A stretch of DNA of 17,453 bases from contig NAOQ01000410.1 in assembly GCA_002751075.1 (NCBI GenBank), forward strand, positions 43,814-61,266, written 5' to 3'. Below are positions 1 to 9,800 of this stretch, one piece after another; within the stretch, counting starts at the first letter, position 1; every line of letters starts with the position of its first letter. The notes below the pieces were generated by a model that saw only the letters and a program-made list of their open reading frames with translations, searched no databases and was not told the origin of the DNA. Source of the DNA: Ichthyophonus hoferi. Lineage: Eukaryota; Opisthokonta; Ichthyosporea; Ichthyophonida; Ichthyophonidae. Position numbers and translations under genes: made by a program.

Positions 1-755
1 TATGAAATAAAAGAGTAAAGAGCAAAGTAAACAGAAAAGTAAACAGTAAGAAATTATCATCAAAATGCAATGGAAAGATATATAGGCAATTTGTATTTCA
101 TATTTTTTTATATAATGTATATATATATATATATAATGTAAATATATGTAAATTGCTTGCCTGAGGATTAACTAGTAACCAAAGCTCTTAATACATCACA
201 TATATATATCTTTAAGCAAAATTGTAATTAATAGCCAACAACATTGGTTTTTATATCTGTTGTGTTCTACGACATCTTTAAACCACAGAGTGGCATGCAC
301 AGTATATAGCCAAACTAGTATTTAGTTACATTTTAGTACCATTACACACTATCACACAAATATATAAATACACAGTAATATATTTTTCAAAATTATATAC
401 ATACGCCTTACATGAATATATGCACATTGTCTTATTTGCAAATGTGAAAACATGTGCTGACAAATAAATAAATATAATTATATACATAAATATATAATAT
501 TCCTTATCTGATATATATATATATATATATTATAAATGTACAAACACACGTCCACACATATACCCACATAACCATAAAGGTATAGAAAAATAGATCATAC
601 ATACTATCATACATACTATCATACATACTATCATATGTACTATCATATTTATTATATTTTTATAATACTATTATACGTACTATCATATGTAAATTCGTAC
701 ACCAACTCCTATACAACCCACAGAACTCTAGTTAATCCACAATTGTTTATTATAG
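1..755. other. AT-rich intron or upstream sequence
   Basis: No exon with the required phase 1 end is convincing here. The stretch holds TA runs near 119-136 and 509-530 and the 12-base tandem repeat at 596-643. Most likely it is the 3' part of an intron whose upstream exon lies outside the window. Confidence 0.5.
596..643. repeat. Tandem repeat, unit catacatactat
   Basis: Three exact copies and one with two changes follow in tandem (12-base unit, four copies), with degenerate traces (tactatcatat) up to about 690. It lies upstream of exon 1. Confidence 0.85.
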
Positions 756-810
756 CAGCGACCGGCAAGTATTGCCAGGGTGTCTTTGGGTTTGCCATCA
801 ACACTTCTAA
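756..810 (+). CDS. Exon 1 in window (internal exon)
   Basis: The acceptor is tttattatag and the donor gtactc; phase in 1, phase out 2. It encodes residues 1-17, including KYC and the first sequon INTS. The two-base end AA joins the next exon's G to make Lys18. The exon is clearly more GC-rich than the flanking sequence. As the entry phase is 1, a preceding exon must exist, but none convincing is present in 1-755. Confidence 0.7.
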
Positions 811-3800
811 GTACTCTTACCTTCTTTTATTTCTATCTCAATCTTATAGTTAATATGTTTACATATGTATATGTTGATAATTTGCATTGTTTAATTACTA
901 CATGCCTTATAGATATATATAAGCTGCATAAATTTGCCTATATGCCATAAGTTAATAGAAATGTACTTATGTTAAAATCCATATTCATTCCATATATCAA
1001 ATTCAAGAAAATTAATAGCTATGGAGTAAAAAGATATACAACAATATCTTGTAGCTATCGCCTACTAACCAATATTAACCTTCTAAGGAAATGATGAAGA
1101 ACGTAAGGTTTTTCCTTGCAATATATTATATGTATATTTCCCTTGCCTCTTAATGTACTATGCTTTTAAAATATAATATCTATTATATATAACATTACGT
1201 GATAGGTACACATTGAACATGTAGTGGTATAAAGGAAAAACATGGGCAATGGTTATATACACACTAGTGACATACCATTTTTATCCCATTTGTTTTATGT
1301 GATTTTATAAAGGCAATACCGTCCTATATAATATTTGCTCAAGTTTAAAAGAAAATACAGGTAAGTAATGTTTTTTAAAATGCTTTTATAAATAAATAGA
1401 GATATATAGAATGGTTATGCAATGTAGTATATATACATAAATATAAGCATGCTATATACATAACTATGCAATGCATTAAGAGATCTTTACTTGTTTTTCT
1501 TGTAACTCCAGTACCCCCTTCCATTAATGTCCCGCCTACCCATATATACATTACAATAAAACATTTGGTTTTAATTCAACAGACAACTCACCGTAATTAT
1601 TTGTTTATATATACTAATACACATACATAAACCATGATCAAGCATATATACTCTTATCTAGCTCATATGAAAAATGTCCAACTCATACAAAAAAAAAACG
1701 TGTGGAATTATATTAATTGGCATAATAGCCAGTATGTTTCCTATATTGAAGTATAGTATTTAAAGTAATTTTAAATAAACGATTGTTATCATAGGCTACC
1801 AATAAAAGGTCACAGGTAAACACATATATGTATGTTAAATGTGAGATATAAGATATAAGATATAAGATATAAGATATAAGATATAAGACATAAAATATGA
1901 GATAGGATATATAAGATATACCATATATGATATGCTATCCAAATACTACCCCATATATATTTCTTTTGAAAAACTTATGAATATATCCATATCTGCAATC
2001 CTACAGGCCCACATATTATGTATAAAACATTATATATATATTCCTATAATGCTATTAACACACGCATACATTTTTACTATTAAATACAATTCCCTATGCA
2101 CTCATAAAAATTCCACTTGCACTTTCACATATAGGGCCAAACAATGTAGCCAGGTCATCAAAGGAGCAGGATGGCTGACTACCTATAAATCAAATATAAC
2201 ATTTATTTTGAGTGATACTTACCGTGCCCACAATGTATCTGTACCAAACCTTACACCTTATGGAGGAGAGAAAGAAATTACAAGAAAGTAATACTAGTAT
2301 GGAATTTGTTAAAAATAAGAAAGTTGCATGTATGGTTGACTTAATATGTATTATAAGGCAGGGGAGACGTTATTGGAATAATGACAACAGATCTGATATA
2401 TGATTATAAATATTTATTAGGCCCTTTATCAACCTATCTCTTATACGTACATCATTTTTCTTTGCTTACTTCCTTTTATCATCTCTCGCTTTTTTATTTT
2501 ACTCTCTTGCACATATTTTTTTCAACTTATTCTTATTTATCTCCTTTCCTCTCTGTTCTTTTCTTTGCTATTATTTCTTTCCTCTCCTCATACATATGTA
2601 GGTCAAATACCACCGGGGTTTTTATTGGGTCCATTAACCCATGGGATCGCACGAGGGCCATCCTAAACGTTGGATGGAGGATCCCTGGAGCACGTGCATA
2701 TCTCTCCCACATGATAAAGAATGTGAGTGCAACCCTTCCCCTTCTTCTACTACCAATATACAATAATATTTACTAAATTCTACTATTTAAATAATTCTGT
2801 TTTTTTTTCATAATGATTGGTAACACACAGAAAACACTGGACACACTTACCTAATCACATACATGTTCACATCATAAAACGTTTTCCCCTCTATCAGTAT
2901 GTGTATGTCTTTATTAGCTTACTGCTATTGATTGATATTCCTACCTCTCATTAAACCTTTACTGACCCCTTGTTACTTAACAATAATTTTCTTAACCCGT
3001 CCCTTAACTATGCAATACTTACATAATTCCCACCCGATTTTCTTCTTTGATTTTTTTTTATTCATTTCATATTTTTCTTTTTGTCTATATACATAATTTC
3101 TTTTTTTTAAAAATATATATTTCTCTCCTCTCCTTTACCAGAAGCCATCCGTTTATCCAGCTTATGCAATAGCTGAAATTACAATGACAATACCCACTCC
3201 CTACACTCTGGATCTAACGTCTATTGAATCGTATACTGGTTTTTATATCACTCCTACCAATGGAACTCCAAAATATGTGAGAGGTCCAGTCAGTTTGCAA
3301 CGACCTGGGGTGAGATCAAAGAAAAAAATATGTCTGTGAAATATTGATTGATAAATATGCTATTATTACGGACCTTTCAATGTGTATTTGCATGGACGTT
3401 TATACACCATAAAATAATGAACTATTTACTAAAACAGTTTACAGGGACCCGAGTATGTGGATACGTTTAATAGACAGGCTTTGCATAAGACCTGTGTGAT
3501 AAGGTTAATAGAGGTTTTATACAGGTGACAGGGTATAAGGCAAGCCCTTTATGATATACAAGGACTTGGATTATGATGTTTACTTATTGTTTTAATAGTC
3601 TGACTACCAATTGTGCCTTGGGCCAGGTCAGTTCATAATTAGCATTGTAAACAGTTTTAAAAGAGGCTTTGTATTACAATAATCACTCCCTTAGCATACC
3701 TATATTAATGTAGAAAGAGAATATATGTACACAAAAATTGATAAAAGTATAGTGTATATATTACAGATATTAAGTAAGATATTGCCTAAGTGTGTCTGAG

Positions 3801-6800
3801 TGCGTTTTTCCTTTTGAAAATGTCTCTAAGCCAAAGAAATACATAAAGAGTAACCAAAATAGAGAAACTGAGACGTGATCAAATACAAGTAAAGTCAAAG
3901 AATTGAAGGTATGGGTATGTATATCTCCATAAAAAACAGAGTTAGCTAGAAGAAAATACGTTACCACGTATGTGTTTACAACCTATATATATTAACAAGG
4001 AAAAATAGATATAAATAATACATTTTCTTTGGAGGTCTGTTATAACCACTTTGTTTTTTTCTCTATATCTTTTACTTATTTATTTTTCTTTTGGTCATAC
4101 ACACATTAATATGCTGGGTTAATATTTCTTTTTGTTCTTTTTTCTCCTTTTTCCTTTTTTAGTTTTATTTACACCTACTCATTTAACTCTTACTTGTATA
4201 TTCAGTGTGGCAAATTAAGTCACCATTGTACATCTAAAGCTACCATCAAAATCGATGGATGTCATATTTCAGGTCTTTCCTTCCTTTCACTTCTGGTTTA
4301 CAATTATATATGCATATATATTTCTTTTTTCGTTAACCTTTTTCTTATTATGTAAATTGATTTTTTATTTTATGCTTTGTTTTTAATATTTCTGTATTTT
4401 TGTACATTTTTCTCTATCTATGTTATTGATATTTCTCTTTCATTGCTTTAATATATTTGAAAACGGTTTTAATTCTATTGTTTGTATAACTATATATCTA
4501 TATATTTGTATATTTCTATGTCTTCATATTTATGTTTTTGTACTTTTCTTAAAAGAAGCCAGGGCACCAAATATTTTTCTTCATATTCTTCAACAATGTT
4601 AAATACTTTTCTATACAGAATCCAGGATAATATAATACACCTAATTCTATAATTGGGACTTTATTTATTTTTCCAATTTTAGTCTATGTCGTGGTGGTGT
4701 TACAACTGAATTTAATGATAATTTTTCATGGATGTTATATTTTCCATAATACCTTCCGTTTATACTAATGCCAAACCACATCAATTCTCTTTCTCCACAC
4801 ACCATATCCACATTCAGGCATGTATAAACTGAATCTAAAGACCAAGTGCCGGTCAGCTGCCATTAAGTGTCTGCCCCCACCCCCCTTCACACTTACTATG
4901 ACTCTTTCTACTCACTCATTCTGTGCTTATCAGTTAAGGTATAAACTACCCCATTGAAATTTAATATTTTCCTTTATTTTCTTTGAATTTCTGTCTATTA
5001 GGACTAGGAAATAGGAACCTTCATAACACCTTTCTACATTGTGTCAGGACAATAACAGCTAAACCCCTTTTTTCATTAATGGGTTTTACTTATTTTTCAT
5101 TTATTCATTCTTGAATTTCTTTTAAAAATAGAGATTAACTGGAGATTGTTAGGTTTTACTGAAGATAAACACACTAATTTCTATTTTTCCAGCTTAGCAT
5201 TGATATTACCCTTTTTCATTTTGTAATTCATATTAATCCATCATGTTTTTTGTTTTTCATAACCACCCAGACCAGGACTGTACGTTATAGTAACTTGTAT
5301 CACCACTTATCGGTTCTATTGATTTTCATTTTTTTTATGAATTCCAACCTCCGTATTTGCCTGTATTTTATGTTTATTTATTTGATTATAGCTATATATA
5401 ACTCTATAGATGTATATATATTCATATATAAGTATACATTTGCTTCTTTGTTTTCGTAATATTTTTAACCTTTTCTGCCACCCTAATAAAGCATAGACAA
5501 TTTTTTGACTCCTTATTCAACTCATTCACACTTTCAATTACTTGTGTTTTTTAAGTTTCCCAATGTTTAATGTGGCATTTATTTTCTGTTTCTTGGTATC
5601 TTTGTGGGGTAATTTCTACAACCAGAATATTGTATTATGCGTAAGTACCATTGTATAAACTTGTCCCATCGCTGAAAAAAGTTACTGAAACATTGCACAT
5701 AGCATTAAAAATGTTTTAAAAACAATAGAAAATTAGGAGGGCAAAAATATCGCGGAATCATATGGGATCTTATTTATTATATATTCTGTCCCCTTGTGAA
5801 TTTATTTCTTGTATTATCTATCAAGGTAATGTAGTTGAATAGAAATTCAACTTGAGACAATTTACTATCTTAAGGTAATTTCTCTTAACTAGTTGACATG
5901 GTGTTGTTTGTAATGCAAAATAAATAATTACCCTAGTTGAAATGTTTACTTTTACTTATCAAATGCATTAATGATAAGTGTATTCATTTTTGGAGTCCAA
6001 TAAGAATACATTTTTTTAAGAATTATGCCACCTGTTCTACTCTCTCCCATCTCACTAGATTATTTTTTGCAGTCAGCAAGCCAACACTACTACGGAGACA
6101 GTAATAAGGAAAGGAAATGAAATATCACGCACCAATAATATAATCCCTATCAATACCATGGCGTTCTTTCGTATCACACTGGCGATGATTAATCCGGTAT
6201 GCATATATGACTACGTGAAAATGTGCAATACATGCAAGTAATTATATGTATGGTGTAGGAATAAGTATGTAAATATACAGATGAATTTTACATCTACATA
6301 GAGCTTATTTCCATCTTAGCTTTCCATCCTGCACTTAGGATTAAATGAATAAGGAAAAGAAAAAGGGCCTCATGCCCGGACACACTGAATATTAGTGATC
6401 TCAGGACTGTGCATTTACTATCTGTCACATAAGATTGTACAAGTCTGCACCCTCATTTTTAATTAGGCTCTATTTTTTAATAATGTTAAAATTAATTCTA
6501 TACTACACATACAAGACTTTTTTTAGATGAGGGTAGAGATGTTCAGTAAACTATACAATTATATTGCATTGGTGCTATATAACTACACAACTGTATTAGG
6601 TTAGGAACTGATGGAGACTATTTTTAATTTTAATTTCAAATATCACTATACAACCTGAGCTTTATTGTATAGATGAAGGGAGATGGTTGAGTTGGTTGAG
6701 TCAGATTTACATGTCCGTCAGACGTCTTATTATTTTGTATTATTTTGAGTGCTATTATCACAATTAAAGTAAACTTGATTTCTTTTAGGATGCTTCCAAT

Positions 6801-9800
6801 GTAATTCATAGCAGAAATCAATTGTATAATCACTTGTTTTTAAAAAATAATAAGATTGAAAAAATAAATATATGCACCTAAATCCGTGTAAGCATTTGCA
6901 ACATGCCAATGTCCTGATTTCATTACAATATTAGAAAAAATAATAACATTATATAACATAACCTAACCACTAATCATATTACACTTGGTCCTTCCAGGAC
7001 ATTTTAATAATGAATGCTACCTTGATAGGAATAACTCGCACATCAGATGTAGGTAAATGTAGAACCAGATGGATGATTAATACCAATAATCCGCTCCTAA
7101 TTCAGTCATATAACATCTCTTCCACTCAGGTACGGACTATTAACTAGCCCATCATTAGTTCTTTTAGCATATTTTGATGTATTCTATCCTTATACGTGTT
7201 TACATCGTTTACAAGCCTTTAAATTTCACTTTTTAAAATTTGCTTTGTCTTGTTTTAGAATGATTGCCAACTCTTTGTAAAATTGGGTTCACATTTGTCA
7301 TTATTGTTTCTTTTATTTTGTTTACTTAACTTAACTTCTTCCGGTTGAAAATGCTTAAACTATGTCATTTATTTTAAATTTATTGAATATGTATAATTAT
7401 TTAATTAATGAACTGCTTTGTATTTGTTTGCTTTTCTAATAAGCCAGATCCTGACCACTATATACGTTTGTAAGAGTATTTTGGGGTAAAGATGCTATTA
7501 AGTAAAATGATCAAAGAAGACTTAGATAACGTATAAAGAAGAGACCATTGAACTAACTGACAAGAAAAAAAACGCACCAGAATGTCAGTGATGAGGTTAA
7601 TGCCGAAGAGATTGACAACTGGTTAATAGCTTTGTTATAAGTAATTATTATTTAATATTATAGTATGTAAAAATGGTTGCAGCTCCGCCATAACCTGTTA
7701 GATGCTGGAGAGCGGAAGATAAAGCAGATGTATGAGAAAATAAATGTTGTATTGATTATGGAGGTTAGAGGGAATTCTATCAGACTAAAAGGCCATTTTT
7801 ATTTCTAGATGCTGATTGGGGTAACTATGGACCAAAATATGTCTTGTGCTGTGATGGGTAGGAATAATGTAACTGTTAATCTCACCTTTAACATTGAGGT
7901 AACCTATGAAGGTAAGTGATCTCACAGAAATATAATCATTCATAATATTGTTTCTAGATACAGCATAGTCCATATAGTAACTTTCACTATGTCTACCGTC
8001 TGATTGATAGGCTTTTAAAATATTATAGCATCAGCATGAATATTCTTTATCGGTTTCCTATTTAAATATATTTTTATCATGGGATAAACTTATATTTAGA
8101 TAATAATTTTGATCTTAAATTTATCTTCAAGTAGATGATCATATTGAAGGGAGTTAGTCTAAAGCGTTGGTCAATTAAACTTGCCAATTTGAGACCAATA
8201 TGATAATAGAAACCACGCGTATTTATATGCAAACATTTCCTGTCATCTAGACCATTTTATCATTTGATTAACCTATATGAATGATATTCAAACCAATGTA
8301 ACCTTTTAATAAAGTGATAACTCGATTCCATTAAGCACATAAGTAATAGCTTTAGTGCAAGTAAGAGCTTAACTGTAAGCAATAACATTAACAGCATTGG
8401 TCGTATAAGCCTTCATCAATCTGTAAATTCTATATACAAAGACGATAAAGTCATTGAACAGATTTACATCAATTCTCGATTTTGTATGTGATTACCAGTG
8501 ATTTTTTATTTGTTTAAAATTAAAAAATTAATAAGCAGTTATATAACTAAATGCCATATATATAGTTTGGTTGTCTATTTTTGCTGCACTTTCTTCAATT
8601 CCAACATGCTCTTGTTCCATCTTTAAATTACTCACTGTCCTATTCCCATGTACTTTATATTAACCTACCACTGCCTAACCATTCCTTCTATTTCTTAATA
8701 TCATTCAGATGGCATTTTTTCAGGGACAAACACTATAGAAACATCCCTAGAACAGACCCCAATGGTCACCAATACAAGCAGTAGCCTTGGTAAGGCAACA
8801 GGTAAACCTAGGAGAAAAAGACGCGATATAACCAAGGACAACCTCAATGCTACCCTAGTAAGTGTTAATGATCTGTGTATTTAATTTTTCATTTATGTAT
8901 TAATTGACATACCAGTTTACTACTATACAAGATAGTTCATTATTTAATTTATTAAGTATTTAATGTATACAATTATGTGTTCATTTCCCTATTTTAGCCC
9001 CCATTTTCTTACTCTAGCTTTTCTGGTATTACTATATATTGTACTATATTATATTATATTGCATTATATTTCATTTTAATTTTTTTATATCATATTTTAG
9101 TGTTTTCTTGGAATGCTTATGCTGCTCCTTTTCTTTTATGTTAATTATCCATTATATGTTTACATGATTGTCATTACCTTATGTTATCTTCTCTTTTTAT
9201 TTTTATTTTTTTAAGTTTTTTTTTTCTGTTCTGCTTCACTTTTTTGTTCTGCTCCTCCCATCTCCAATTTTTTTAAAAACAATTCTACTGTGCTTTTCAG
9301 GTTATTTTATTTTAAACTACAGTCTTACAATAATACGTATAAATCTCTTTATATACACATGTATTTATGTATGTATACATATAGATAAGCTAATAAATAT
9401 ATGTAGTATTAGTATCGTCATGTTCCCAAATTATTTACTATATATATGTGTGTAAGTACATTGCAGTGGATAATCCAGATCCTTGCCAGAGTAATATGTA
9501 TGTTGAGAACAAAAATTGAAAAAATAATTTTCTTAGGAAGCCGTTGTCCAATACCGTGATATAGACCTTGATTTGTTGGATGAGCTTGTAGATATTGATT
9601 CACCAAACATGTAAGTCGCAGAAAATCACATAATTGTAATTATAATATATATGCAAGGAAATAGAAAAACAAAACATAGCAGTATTTATATATAAACACA
9701 CAAAAGAACATATATGTAAATAAATAAACAAATATACAGATATTCCAAAGAAGTTGTGCCTTGCTTTTCTATTATATAATCCTACTGTACGCACTATTAA

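Noticed and set aside
202-263. HAP2/GCS1 or definite ZP-domain assignment of the cysteine block
   Set aside because: The cysteine spacing (202, 209, 220, 234, 241, 259 in residue numbers; start and end here are residues, not bases) did not match signatures I could recall, so no name was given.
635-853. 72-residue open frame as a free-standing gene
   Set aside because: Only its middle (756-810) looks coding; the rest is AT repeat. It is better explained as an exon with splice sites at both ends.
1313-1360. Extra exon ending at a strong donor (CAG/gtaagt)
   Set aside because: Its only open frame needs phase 1/1, whereas the flanking exons need 2/2, and its acceptor lacks a pyrimidine tract.
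2533-2763. Minus-strand 76-residue frame
   Set aside because: It is the antisense shadow of exon 3.
4683-4750. Extra exon in intron 7 after ttttag
   Set aside because: The protein-like frame needs entry phase 2, but exon 7 leaves phase 1; no donor in frame.
7441-7471. Short exon ending at tttgtaaga
   Set aside because: Its length would give phase 2 out, which does not fit exon 11.
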